Shown here piece after piece: positions 17,636 through 27,121 of a stretch of DNA of 57,042 nt. Source of the DNA: an uncultured Oscillospiraceae bacterium (GTDB taxonomy: Bacteria; Bacillota; Clostridia; Oscillospirales; Oscillospiraceae); assembly GCA_904419145.1 (NCBI GenBank), contig CAJFQQ010000015.1, forward strand, positions 1-57,042, given 5' to 3'. Both the position numbers and the translations under genes were made by a program. The notes below the pieces were generated by a model. That model saw only the letters and a list, made by a program, of their open reading frames with translations. It was not told where the DNA came from and made no database searches. Numbering within the stretch: position 1 is the stretch's first letter; each line of letters opens with the position of its first letter.

Positions 17636-17674
17636 AAAGACAGCCCGCAGGCTCATCGCCTGCGGGCTGTCTTT
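17636..17674. terminator. Bidirectional terminator between the multidomain operon and argF
   Basis: A 17-bp perfect stem AAAGACAGCCCGCAGGC/GCCTGCGGGCTGTCTTT with a 5-base loop. It has A-run and T-run flanks that serve both converging transcripts. Confidence 0.9.
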
Positions 17675-17689
17675 GTTGTTTCCTATTAT

Positions 17690-18604
17690 TTACTTCATCA
17701 GCAGAGCCATGACCGCCTTCTGAGCGTGGAGGCGGTTCTCCGCCTCGTCAAAGATCTCCCCAGCGTGGGCCTCAAAGACCTCCTCCGTGATCTCCTCTCC
17801 CCGGTGGGCGGGCAGACAGTGCTGCACCATGCAGTCGGCGTGGGCCACGGAGAGCAGGTCGCTGTTCACCTGATAGCTCACAAAGTCGTGCTGCCGCTTG
17901 GCGGCCTCTCCCTCCATGCCCATGGAGGCCCACACGTCGGTGAAGATCACGTCCGCGTTCTTCGCCGCCGCCATGGGGTCATCCGTCAGCTCGAACCGGG
18001 CGTCGGTGACGGCCCCGGCGAAGGAGAGCACGTCGCTGTGGGGCTGGTAGTCCGCCGGGCAGGCCACAGACACGTTCATGCCGCACTTGAGGCCGCCGAC
18101 GATAATGGAGTTGGCCATGTTGTTGCCGTCGCCGATGTAGCAGATCTTGAGGCCCTCCAGCTTGGCCTTGTGCTCCCGAATGGTCATCAGATCCGCCAGC
18201 ACCTGGCAGGGGTGGCTGAAGTCCGTGAGCCCGTTGATGACGGGAATGGAGCCATATTTCGCCAGATCCTCCACCTCCTGCTGGGCAAAGGTGCGGATCA
18301 TGATGCCGTCGCAGTAGCGGCTGAGGACCCGGGCGGTGTCCTGCACCGGCTCGCCCCGGCCGATCTGGCTCACCGCGTTGGAGAGGAACAGGGCGTGGCC
18401 TCCCAGCTGGAACATACCCACCTCAAAGGACACCCGGGTCCGGGTGGAGTTCTTGGAAAAGATCATCGCCAGGGTCTTTCCCTTCAGTACCTCGTGAGGG
18501 ATGCCGTGCTTCTGGTCGTACTTGAGCTGATCCGCCAGGTCCAGGACCTCATGGATCTCCTCCCGGCTCAGATCCAGCAGCTTTAGCAGGTGTTTGTTCT
18601 GCAT
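17690..18604 (-). CDS. argF: Ornithine carbamoyltransferase
   Basis: 304 residues, starting at MQNKHLLKLLDLS; the open frame extends upstream but GGAGAGG sits in front of this ATG. It makes citrulline from ornithine and carbamoyl phosphate. The carbamoyl phosphate site STRTR (53-57) and FEVGMFQLGG, ornithine-side HPCQVLADL and the HCLPAHRGEE motif near the C-terminus are all present, so it belongs to the anabolic OTCase family. It is the last gene of the arginine operon, 19 bases after argD, and ends in a bidirectional terminator. Confidence 0.96.
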   Translation of the reverse strand: MQNKHLLKLLDLSREEIHEVLDLADQLKYDQKHGIPHEVLKGKTLAMIFSKNSTRTRVSFEVGMFQLGGHALFLSNAVSQIGRGEPVQDTARVLSRYCDGIMIRTFAQQEVEDLAKYGSIPVINGLTDFSHPCQVLADLMTIREHKAKLEGLKICYIGDGNNMANSIIVGGLKCGMNVSVACPADYQPHSDVLSFAGAVTDARFELTDDPMAAAKNADVIFTDVWASMGMEGEAAKRQHDFVSYQVNSDLLSVAHADCMVQHCLPAHRGEEITEEVFEAHAGEIFDEAENRLHAQKAVMALLMK

Positions 18605-18623
18605 CTCGCCTCTTCCTCTCCTG

Positions 18624-19802
<1,179 letters not shown>

Positions 19803-19862
19803 GGAAACCGCTCCTTTCTGTTTGTCCCGAATCCGTATCGCCCCGGCGGATGCTCGCGCCTC

Positions 19863-20726
19863 TCACCAGATCATGGTGCCGATCCCGGCCTGGGACAGCA
19901 CTTCAATGAGGATCGAGTGGGGGATGCGCCCGTCCAGGATATGGGTCCGGCGTACGCCGCTGCGCACCGCCTCCACGCAGCAGTCCACCTTGGGGATCAT
20001 GCCGCCGGAGATCACGCCGTCCTTTACCAGCACCGGCACTTCGGACACCCGCACCTGGGAGATCAGGGTGCTCTCGTCGTCCTTATCCCGCAGGAGCCCC
20101 CGCACGTCGGTGAGGAGGATCAGCTTCTCCGCCCCCATGGCTATGGCGATTTTGGCCGCCGCCGTGTCCGCATTGATATTGTAACTGGTCTCCGCGTCCA
20201 CGCCCTGGGCCACGGTGGAGATCACCGGGATAAATCCGTCGGCAATGACGTCGGTAATGGGCTTGGGGTCCACGGAGACCACCTCGCCCACCAGGCCGTA
20301 GTCCACGCCGCCGTCCAGACGGCGCTTGGCTTTCATCATGCCGCCGTCCAGGCCGCACAGGCCAACGGCGCTGCCCCCCGCCCGGTTCAAGGTTGCCACC
20401 AGGTCCTTGTTGACCTTTCCGCACAGGACCATCTGGACAATGTCCATGGTCTCCTCGTCCGTATAGCGCAGGCCGTTGACAAATTTGCTCTCCTTGCCGG
20501 TCTTTTTCAGCATAGCGCTGATCTCCGGACCGCCGCCGTGGACCACCACCACGTTGATCCCCACCAGCTTCAGGAGAATGATATCGCTGATGACTGCCTT
20601 GCGCAGGTCGTCGGAGATCATGGCATTGCCGCCGTATTTCACCACAATGGTTTTCTGGTAGTAGGTCTGGATATAGGGCAGGGCCTCCACCAGCACCTGC
20701 GCCCGGTCGGAATAGGAAAACTCCAT
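19863..20726 (-). CDS. argB: Acetylglutamate kinase
   Basis: 287 residues starting at MEFSYSDRAQVL; GAGGTG is placed 5 bases ahead of this ATG, while the longer open frame begins in the hairpin-rich spacer. Amino-acid-kinase motifs VKYGGNAM, VVVHGGGPEI and the C-terminal GGMIPKVDC are clear. It phosphorylates N-acetylglutamate, the committed step. C-terminal segments around the GGMIPK region are of the kind seen in arginine-sensitive kinases, but inhibition cannot be proved by reading. It follows argJ across a 189-base structured spacer rather than the tight spacing of the rest of the operon. Confidence 0.95.
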   Translation of the reverse strand: MEFSYSDRAQVLVEALPYIQTYYQKTIVVKYGGNAMISDDLRKAVISDIILLKLVGINVVVVHGGGPEISAMLKKTGKESKFVNGLRYTDEETMDIVQMVLCGKVNKDLVATLNRAGGSAVGLCGLDGGMMKAKRRLDGGVDYGLVGEVVSVDPKPITDVIADGFIPVISTVAQGVDAETSYNINADTAAAKIAIAMGAEKLILLTDVRGLLRDKDDESTLISQVRVSEVPVLVKDGVISGGMIPKVDCCVEAVRSGVRRTHILDGRIPHSILIEVLSQAGIGTMIW

Positions 20727-20785
20727 GGCACACCTCACTGTTGCGCTTCCTTCTCTTATGCGTTTCAAGGAAGAAGTTCTGAACG

Positions 20786-20915
20786 TCCAATCATTTTTGC
20801 CAGGACATGCGCCTGGCAAAAACACCTCGACTCAGCGCCCCAGCGCGGGGGCGCGTCGCCAGTGCGCACACTGGCGGTGGGGGTTGCTCAAGGGGGAGCC
20901 TGCTCCCCCTTGATT
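20786..20915 (-). repeat. Structured intergenic element between argJ and argB
   Basis: Three hairpins in a row: TTTTTGCCAGG/CCTGGCAAAAA with loop ACATGCG (20794-20822), GCCAGTG/CACTGGC (20858-20875) and a 12-bp stem TCAAGGGGGAGC/GCTCCCCCTTGA (20888-20913) abutting the argJ stop. It opens with TCCAATC and carries AAAACACC after hairpin 1. The same order, words and loop recur between argG and argH. No gene is seen here; it may be a mobile palindromic element or an RNA processing or stability signal within the arg mRNA. Confidence 0.6.
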
Positions 20916-22139
20916 TTAAGTTCTGTAGTCCCCGTTGATCTTGATATAGTCATAGGTGATATCACAGCCCCAGCAGGTACAGGCGCCATCGCCCTCCCCC
21001 ATCTGGATGTTGATCTCCACCTCATCCTCGCTGAGGATCTTCTTGGCCAGCTCCTCGTCAAAGGGGAGGCCCCGGCCCTGCTCGCACACGGCGATGTCAC
21101 CGGCCCCAGAGGCGAAGTGGACGTCCACCTTGTCCGGGTCAAAGGATTCTCCGGAGTAGCCCATGGCGCAGAGGACTCTGCCCCAGTTGGCATCGCAGCC
21201 GAAGATCGCCGCCTTGGTCAGGGTGGAGGAGATCACGGACTTAGCGATGGTTTCCGCGCTCTTCTCGCTGGCCGCGCCCTGCACCGTGCAGGTGATAAGG
21301 TGCTTTGCGCCCTCGCCGTCCTTGGCCATCATCCGGGCCAGCTTGGTACAGAGGACCTTCAGCGCCTCCAAAAAGGCGGCATAGTCCTCATTTTTTTCGG
21401 TAATCTCCGCATTTCCGGCCATGCCGTTGGCCAGCACAATGCAGGTGTCGTTGGTGGAGGTATCCCCATCCACGCTGATGCGGTTGAAGCTGACCTGTGC
21501 GGTCTCCAACAGGGCCGCATGGATCATCTCCGGCGAGATGGCGCAGTCGGTGGTGAGGAAGCAGAGCATGGTGCCCATGTTGGGGTGGATCATGCCGCTG
21601 CCCTTGGCAATGCCGCCCATACGGACAGTCTTTCCGCCTACAGTGGTCTCCACCGCCACCTCTTTTTTCACCGTGTCGGTGGTCATGATGGCGTGGGCCG
21701 CGGCATCGCTGGCCGCCTCGGAGGCCTCCAGCAGCGCATAGAGCTTCGGAACGCCGTCCTCGATCACATCCACCTTCAGCGTCTGTCCGATGACGCCGGT
21801 GGAGGCCACCAGCACGTCGCCGCTGGCGCAGCCGATGGCCTTGGCCGCCGCGTCGCACATCCGCTCCGCATTTTCCTCCCCCTGGGGAGCGCAGGCATTG
21901 GCGTTGCCGCTGTTACAGACAATGGCCTTGGCCTTCCCGTCGGCCAGATGGGCCCGGCTCACCAGGACCGGGGCGGCCTTCACCACGTTGGTGGTAAACA
22001 CCCCCGCGGCCGCGCACATCACATCGGATACGATGAGCGCGACATCCTTTTTCTGTACATTATGGGTCTTGACCCCCACGTGGATCCCGGCAGCCCGGAA
22101 CCCCTTTGCAGCGCATACGCCGCCGGCAATCTCTTTCAT
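20916..22139 (-). CDS. argJ: Bifunctional glutamate N-acetyltransferase / ornithine acetyltransferase
   Basis: 407-residue ArgJ. The self-cleavage site lies at Gly189-Thr190 in the GSGMIHPNMGT segment (most relatives have Ala-Thr), with Thr190 becoming the N-terminal nucleophile of the beta chain. CNSGNANA near 75 and STGVIGQ near 113 are family motifs. It recycles the acetyl group from N-acetylornithine to glutamate, and bifunctional members can also use acetyl-CoA, which would explain why no argA gene is needed in the cluster. The gene follows argC by 29 bases. Confidence 0.95.
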   Translation of the reverse strand: MKEIAGGVCAAKGFRAAGIHVGVKTHNVQKKDVALIVSDVMCAAAGVFTTNVVKAAPVLVSRAHLADGKAKAIVCNSGNANACAPQGEENAERMCDAAAKAIGCASGDVLVASTGVIGQTLKVDVIEDGVPKLYALLEASEAASDAAAHAIMTTDTVKKEVAVETTVGGKTVRMGGIAKGSGMIHPNMGTMLCFLTTDCAISPEMIHAALLETAQVSFNRISVDGDTSTNDTCIVLANGMAGNAEITEKNEDYAAFLEALKVLCTKLARMMAKDGEGAKHLITCTVQGAASEKSAETIAKSVISSTLTKAAIFGCDANWGRVLCAMGYSGESFDPDKVDVHFASGAGDIAVCEQGRGLPFDEELAKKILSEDEVEINIQMGEGDGACTCWGCDITYDYIKINGDYRT

Positions 22140-22168
22140 CGTCTACTCCTTTATGGTCACAATCTGCT

Positions 22169-23134
22169 TCACAGCAGCCCTTCTGTCTCTTCAAAACCCA
22201 GCATCAAGTTCATGTTCTGCACCGCCGCGCCGCTGGCGCCCTTGCCCAGGTTGTCAAAGAGGGCCGTGATGGTAAATGCCTCATCGCTGCCCGCCACCAG
22301 CAGGGCAAGATCGTTGTCCCCGGCCTTGGCGCCGCCGTAGAACTTGGAGGCGGCGTCGATGCCGCCCTCTGGGTCCGTGGGGTCCCCGGCCACATAGACC
22401 AGCCGTTTCCCGTCGTAAGTCCCATAGTAATCCGCCAGGGCCTGCCACACCTGATGCAGGCTGCGCACCCCTCGCAGCTGGGACATGTGCAGAGGCACCG
22501 TGGTGGCCATTCCCTTGTAGTAGTCGTCCACAACAGGGCTGAAAACCGGCGGACTCGCCAGACCGCAGATCCTTTGCATCTCCGGCAGATGCTTGTGGTT
22601 CTGCATCACGCCGTAAATACCTGGACTGCACATAGCTGCCGACTTGTCTGTCCCTTCATACTGGGCGATCATCTTTTTTCCACCGCCGGAATAGCCGGTG
22701 AGTGAAAAACAGCTCAGAGCCGCCTCCCTCGGCAGGAGCCCCATGGCCACCAGCGGATAGACGATGCTGATGAACCCGGTGGCATGGCAGCCGGGGTTGG
22801 CCACCCGGCGAGCAGCGGCAATAGCGCCGCGCTGGTCCGGTTTGAGCTCCGGAAAGCCGTAGACCCACCCTGGGGCCGTCCGGTGGGCGGTGGAGGCGTC
22901 GATCACGCGGGTATGCGGGTTCTCCACCAGCCCCACCGCCTCTATGGCCGCGGCATCCGGCAGGCACAGGAACACCAGGTCCGCCCCGTTAATGCACCGC
23001 TTCCGCTCCGCCGTGTCCTTGCGCTTCTCCTCATCAATGAGGAGAAGCTCGATATCGCCGCGCCGGGCGAGACGGTCATAGATCTGGAGGCCGGTGGTCC
23101 CCTCCTTGCCGTCGATATAAACAACAGGCTTCAT
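22169..23134 (-). CDS. argC: N-acetyl-gamma-glutamyl-phosphate reductase, short (type 2) form
   Basis: 321 residues. It reduces N-acetylglutamyl phosphate to the semialdehyde with NADPH. The N-terminus YIDGKEGTTGLQI and the block DASTAHRTAPGWVYGFPEL identify the shorter ArgC type 2 family rather than the roughly 345-residue type 1 enzyme that opens with a GATGYTG motif. Catalytic Cys116 is in NPGCHATG, and YSGGGKKMI follows near 185. The start codon overlaps the argH stop in an ATGA tetranucleotide, so translation is coupled. Confidence 0.94.
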   Translation of the reverse strand: MKPVVYIDGKEGTTGLQIYDRLARRGDIELLLIDEEKRKDTAERKRCINGADLVFLCLPDAAAIEAVGLVENPHTRVIDASTAHRTAPGWVYGFPELKPDQRGAIAAARRVANPGCHATGFISIVYPLVAMGLLPREAALSCFSLTGYSGGGKKMIAQYEGTDKSAAMCSPGIYGVMQNHKHLPEMQRICGLASPPVFSPVVDDYYKGMATTVPLHMSQLRGVRSLHQVWQALADYYGTYDGKRLVYVAGDPTDPEGGIDAASKFYGGAKAGDNDLALLVAGSDEAFTITALFDNLGKGASGAAVQNMNLMLGFEETEGLL

Positions 23135-24513
23135 TCTTTATGCTCCTGGATAAACGACTCGATCTCCTGGATCTGCCGGGTGGTCTCCGCCACAGCCGGC
23201 CCGCCGTAGCTGCGGCGCTGCTCCATGCAGTTCTCCAGGTTCAGTGCGTCGTACACGTCCTCCTCAAAGAGGGGGGACACCGTCTGGAGCTCCTCCAAAG
23301 ACAGCTCCTCCAGCACCTTATGGTGCTCCGTGCAGTAGTAGACCAGCTTCCCCACCGCGGTATAGGCGTCCCGGAAGGGCATCCCCTTCTTGGTGAGGTA
23401 GTCGGCGCAGTCGGTGGCGTTGATGAAGCCCCGTCCCGCGGCGGCGCGCATATTCTCCGGCAGCACCCGCATGGTCTCGATCATGCCGGTAAACACCGGC
23501 AGGCACATCTTCACCGTGTCGATGGCGTCGAACACCGGCTCCTTGTCCTCCTGCATGTCCTTGTTATAGGCCAGGGCCAGCCCCTTCATGGCCGTGAGCA
23601 GGCCCATCAGATCCCCGTAGACCCGGCCGGTCTTGCCCCGGACCAGCTCCGCCACATCCGGGTTCTTCTTCTGGGGCATGATGCTGCTGCCGGTGGAGTA
23701 GGCGTCGTCCAGCTCAATAAACTTGAACTCCCAGCTGCACCAGAGGATGGTCTCCTCCGCCAGCCGGCTCAGGTGGGTCATCAAAATGGACAGGGCGCTG
23801 AGCAGCTCCAAGGCGTAGTCCCGGTCGCTGACCCCGTCCAGGCTGTTGGACATGGGGGCATCGAACCCCAGGGCCTTCGCCGTCTGCCAGCGGTCGATGG
23901 GGTAGGTGGTACCCGCCAGGGCGCCGCTGCCCAGCGGGCACTGGTTCATGCGCCGGCCGCAGTCCTCCAGCCGCGTCACATCCCGCGCCAGCATCTGGCA
24001 GTAGGCCAGCAGGTGCTGGGCAAAGCTGATGGGCTGTGCCCGCTGGAGATGGGTATAGCCGGGCATCACGGTTTTCTGGTGTGCCTTGGCCTTCTCCGCC
24101 AGGGCCTGCTGGAAGTCCAGGATCGCCTGGATGATCTCCCCGATCTCCCGGCGCAGATACAGCCGCAGGTCCACCGCAACCTGGTCGTTGCGGCTGCGGG
24201 CGGTGTGGAGGCGCTTGCCCGCGTCGCCGATCCGCTGCGTCAGCAGGGCCTCCACGTTCATATGGATATCCTCGTTATCGGCGGTAAATTCCACCTTTCC
24301 CGCCTCGATATCTGCCAGGATGCCCTCCAGCCCAGCCTGAATGGCTGCGGCGTCCTCCTGGGAGATGATGCCGCACTGTCCCAGCATCGCCGCGTGGGCC
24401 ATGGAGCCCTGAATATCCTCCCGGTAGAGCCGCTGGTCAAACTGAATGGAGGAGTTGAAGTCGTTGACCAGCCCGTCGGTCTCCTTTTGAAACCGTCCGC
24501 CCCAGAGTTTCAT
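23131..24513 (-). CDS. argH: Argininosuccinate lyase
   Basis: 460 residues from the ATG of MKLWGGRF, which has AAAGGAAC upstream; an ATG six codons earlier sits inside that ribosome site. Fumarase/aspartase superfamily signature GSSIMPQKKNPD near 275 carries the flexible catalytic serine loop, and TARSRNDQV and GYTHLQRAQP are the other conserved regions. It splits argininosuccinate into arginine and fumarate. It follows argG over a 285-base structured spacer and overlaps argC by four bases. Confidence 0.96.
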   Translation of the reverse strand: MKLWGGRFQKETDGLVNDFNSSIQFDQRLYREDIQGSMAHAAMLGQCGIISQEDAAAIQAGLEGILADIEAGKVEFTADNEDIHMNVEALLTQRIGDAGKRLHTARSRNDQVAVDLRLYLRREIGEIIQAILDFQQALAEKAKAHQKTVMPGYTHLQRAQPISFAQHLLAYCQMLARDVTRLEDCGRRMNQCPLGSGALAGTTYPIDRWQTAKALGFDAPMSNSLDGVSDRDYALELLSALSILMTHLSRLAEETILWCSWEFKFIELDDAYSTGSSIMPQKKNPDVAELVRGKTGRVYGDLMGLLTAMKGLALAYNKDMQEDKEPVFDAIDTVKMCLPVFTGMIETMRVLPENMRAAAGRGFINATDCADYLTKKGMPFRDAYTAVGKLVYYCTEHHKVLEELSLEELQTVSPLFEEDVYDALNLENCMEQRRSYGGPAVAETTRQIQEIESFIQEHKE

Positions 24514-24798
24514 AGTGCTTGTTCCTTTCATAGCAGAGGCGGGGCGAAGAAGCTTCTCCGCCCCGCGCCTGTGGTTTTGTGGTTATGCTTGGCCTCTCGC
24601 CGGGCATTGTAATCATTTTCGCTGCGGTACGCCGCGCAATGATGTAATCGGTTATCTTCTGGTGGGAAATACATCCAATCCGTTTTCCGCGGCGACATGT
24701 GCGTCGCGGAAAACACCGCTCGGACCGCGAGTGTGCGTGCGCAGCACGTGCGCGCAGCGGTCTGTATAATCGGTAAAAAGGCCGCGCCTTTTTGCCGA
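24514..24798 (-). repeat. Structured spacer between argG and argH with a second copy of the arg element
   Basis: No gene in these 285 bases. TCCAATC at 24674, hairpin GTTTTCCGCGGCG/CGTCGCGGAAAAC with loop ACATGTG (24682-24714), AAAACACC, a G/C-rich palindromic middle, and an 18-bp stem TATAATCGGTAAAAAGGC/GCCTTTTTGCCGATTATA (24765-24803, one G-T pair) that includes the argG stop codon. This mirrors the argJ-argB spacer. Nearer argH a further GCGGGGCG/CGCCCCGC hairpin precedes the ribosome site. Confidence 0.6.
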
Positions 24799-26019
24799 TT
24801 ATAGCTTCCCCTGGTCCCGCAGCGCCAGGATGGTGTCGGGCAGGCCCCACAGGTTGATGAAGCCCGTGGCGTCGGACTGGTTGTAGTCGCTCTCCTCAAA
24901 GGTGACAATCTTCTCGGAGTACAGGCTCTCGGGAGAGGTGACGCCGGCGGTGATGATGTTGCCCTTGTAGAGCTTCAGCTTCACGGTGCCGGTGACATGC
25001 TCCTGAGTCTTGACGGCGAAGGCCTGGAGCGCCTCCCGCAGGGGGGTGAACCACTTGCCGTTGTAAACCAGATCCGCGAAGTCCACCGCCAGCTTGCGCT
25101 TCATGTGCATGGTGTCCTTATCCACGGTGATCTGCTCCAGGATCTCGTGGGCCCGGTACAGGATGGTGCCGCCCGGGGTCTCATAGACGCCGCGGTCCTT
25201 CATGCCGGTCATCCGGTTCTCCACGATATCCAGCAGGCCGATGCCGTTCTCACCGCCCAGCTTGTTGAGCTTGCGGATGATGTCGCTGACCTTCATCTTC
25301 TCGCCGTCCAGGGACACAGGGACGCCCTTTTCAAAGTCCAGGGTCAGATAGGTGGGGGCGTCGGGGGCCATGGTGGGGGAGATGCCCATTTCCAGGAAGC
25401 CCGGCTTGTCGTACTGGGGCTCGTTGGCGGGATCCTCCAGATCCAGGCCCTCATGGCTCAAGTGCCACAGGTTCTTATCCTTGGAGTAGTTGGTCTCCCG
25501 GCTGATCTTCAGGGGCACATTGTGGGCCTCAGCGTAGTCGATCTCCTCGTCACGGCCCTTGATGTCCCACTCACGCCAGGGAGCAATGATCTTCATCTCC
25601 GGGGCAAAGCGCTTGATGGCCAGCTCAAAGCGGATCTGGTCGTTGCCCTTGCCGGTGCAGCCGTGGGCAATGGCGTCAGCGCCCTCCTTCTTGGCGATCT
25701 CCACCAGGCGCTTGGCAATAATGGGGCGGGCAAAGGCAGTGCCCAGCAGATAGCCCTCGTACGTAGCGCCCATCATCATGGAGGGGACAATCACATCGTC
25801 CACCATCTCGTCCACGATATCCTCAATGTACAGCTTGCTGGCGCCGGTCTTGAGCGCCTTCTCCTCCAGGCCGTCCAGTTCATCATTCTGGCCCACATCG
25901 CCGGCCACGGCGATGATCTCCGGATTGTTGTAGTTCTCCTTAAGCCAGGGAATAATAATGGATGTATCCAAACCGCCAGAATAGGCCAGCACGATTTTCT
26001 TAATATTCTTTTTCTCCAT
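24799..26019 (-). CDS. argG: Argininosuccinate synthase
   Basis: 406 residues from [18 protein letters not shown] with GGAGG 8 bases upstream; the open frame continues 21 codons further into the promoter. The ATP-pyrophosphatase P-loop SGGLDTS is at 14-20, [12 protein letters not shown] near 115 and [11 protein letters not shown] near 150. It joins citrulline and aspartate with ATP. It is the first gene of the arginine operon and follows directly after a promoter overlapped by an ArgR-like box, so arginine repression of the whole operon is expected. Confidence 0.96.
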   Translation of the reverse strand: MEKKNIKKIVLAYSGGLDTSIIIPWLKENYNNPEIIAVAGDVGQNDELDGLEEKALKTGASKLYIEDIVDEMVDDVIVPSMMMGATYEGYLLGTAFARPIIAKRLVEIAKKEGADAIAHGCTGKGNDQIRFELAIKRFAPEMKIIAPWREWDIKGRDEEIDYAEAHNVPLKISRETNYSKDKNLWHLSHEGLDLEDPANEPQYDKPGFLEMGISPTMAPDAPTYLTLDFEKGVPVSLDGEKMKVSDIIRKLNKLGGENGIGLLDIVENRMTGMKDRGVYETPGGTILYRAHEILEQITVDKDTMHMKRKLAVDFADLVYNGKWFTPLREALQAFAVKTQEHVTGTVKLKLYKGNIITAGVTSPESLYSEKIVTFEESDYNQSDATGFINLWGLPDTILALRDQGKL

Positions 26020-26070
26020 GATCGAGTCCTCCACAGCTTGAATGCCCAGGTACTGGGATTTGTTGCATCT

Positions 26071-26102
26071 ATCATACATCACTTATGAATAAATATGCAA
26101 TA
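26071..26102 (-). promoter_or_regulatory. argG promoter with overlapping ArgR-like box
   Basis: Minus strand TTGCAT, 18-base spacer, TATGAT (26100 to 26071). The plus-strand sequence at 26083-26102 contains TGAATAAATATGCA, which matches the ARG box core TGAATWWWWATTCA at all but about one position per arm and covers the -35 box and spacer. ArgR binding there would block polymerase when arginine is plentiful. The match is by eye. Confidence 0.6.
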
Positions 26103-26262
26103 GACATTTCTTACAGTTCTTTACAGTTTTCTATTGCTATGTTTTGTATATTTCCCCAATCGCAGCGAGATTTCCAGGCACTACAGCCCTCTTTGCCGCA
26201 GCAGCAGCCCCAATTGCTCTTTATTTTCACTCCTCAGGAATGAATATTTCAAAAAAATATAC

Positions 26263-26291
26263 AAAAACCGGCGGAGCGGTCGCTCCGCCGG
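26263..26291 (-). terminator. Terminator of the hemolysin III gene
   Basis: CCGGCGGAGC/GCTCCGCCGG 10-bp stem with a 4-base loop, followed on the minus strand by TTTTTG. It starts 17 bases beyond the hemolysin III stop codon and separates that gene from argG. Confidence 0.88.
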
Positions 26292-26307
26292 CGCAGGTTG
26301 TTCTCCC

Positions 26308-26952
26308 TCACACGCAGTACAGCAGCACGCAGAAGTACTGCAAAATGCTGCCCAGCAGCACAAACAAGTGGAAGACAAAGTGCATATAGTGCTTTTTTGA
26401 CGTGTAGAAGGCGATTCCCAGTGTATAGGCAATGCCTCCGGACAACAGCAGGAGAAATCCTGCCATCGGCAGTACCGACGCCACGGTCCGGATGGCCGGG
26501 AAAATCAGCCATCCCATGGCGGCATACAGCACCAGGGAGAGCTTGTTGAACCGATTGAGGTCAATGACCTTCAGGGTGATCCCCACCACTGCCAGCGCAG
26601 CGTTGACGGCGATCAGGACCCAGCCCAGCCAGCCGCCCAGGGTCAGCAGCGCCAACGGGATATACGTCCCCAGAATCAGCAAAAAGATGGAGCAGTGGTC
26701 CACCACTCGCAGCGTCCGCTTTGCCCCCGGCGCGGTCACGCCGTGGTACACTGTGGAGGCCACATACAGGGCGATCAGGCTGGCCGCATAGAGACTGACC
26801 CCCACCACCGCCCGTCCGCTGCCCGTCATCACCGCCTTGACGATCAGAGGCACCGCCCCTGCCATCGCCAGCAGTGCACCCATGCCGTGGGAGATGGTGT
26901 TTGCAATTTCCTCGCCCCGGGTCTGGGGCCGCACCACTTTGATCTTTGCCAT
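26308..26952 (-). CDS. Hemolysin III / PAQR-family membrane protein
   Basis: A 214-residue seven-helix membrane protein of the YqfA/hemolysin III family. Family hallmarks are GEEIANTISHGMGAL at 13-27, STVYHG near 86, VVDHCSIFLLILGTYIPL near 103-120 and the C-terminal HFVFHLFVLLGS, which supply the conserved His and Asp residues of the PAQR zinc site. Despite the name, hemolysis is not established for most members; the family is thought to be an integral membrane metal-dependent hydrolase or receptor type. It stands alone, with its own promoter and terminator. Confidence 0.92.
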   Translation of the reverse strand: MAKIKVVRPQTRGEEIANTISHGMGALLAMAGAVPLIVKAVMTGSGRAVVGVSLYAASLIALYVASTVYHGVTAPGAKRTLRVVDHCSIFLLILGTYIPLALLTLGGWLGWVLIAVNAALAVVGITLKVIDLNRFNKLSLVLYAAMGWLIFPAIRTVASVLPMAGFLLLLSGGIAYTLGIAFYTSKKHYMHFVFHLFVLLGSILQYFCVLLYCV

Positions 26953-27002
26953 AGAGAGCTCCTTTCCGATTTCAAAAATGTCATTATCTAATATTTTATA
27001 TT

Positions 27003-27031
27003 AGTATATGTTGTTTTACAAAATAAGTCAA
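27003..27031 (-). promoter_or_regulatory. Promoter of the hemolysin III gene
   Basis: Minus strand TTGACT, 17-base spacer, TATACT, about 50 bases upstream of the start codon. Confidence 0.7.
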
Positions 27032-27064
27032 GAGTGTTTTTGTACCGCCATGTCACACTCCATA

Positions 27065-27093
27065 TTGCATTTCCTGAAAATCTCCGTTATACT
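27065..27093 (+). promoter_or_regulatory. Promoter of the DUF1836 gene
   Basis: TTGCAT, 17-base spacer, TATACT, 28 bases before the start codon at 27122; divergent from the hemolysin III promoter 35 bases away. Confidence 0.7.
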
Positions 27094-27121
27094 GTTACAC
27101 AAGAAGAAAGGAGGCACCTCC

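Noticed and set aside
20727-20915. Riboswitch or T-box upstream of argB
   Set aside because: No T-box sequence or known aptamer pattern was seen, and the hairpins lie within an operon rather than a leader; described instead as a repeated structured element.
24514-24798. Strong intrinsic terminator after argG
   Set aside because: The last hairpin has an A/T-rich stem on both sides and covers the stop codon, but no G/C stem plus T-run arrangement stands downstream; arg genes continue directly after it.
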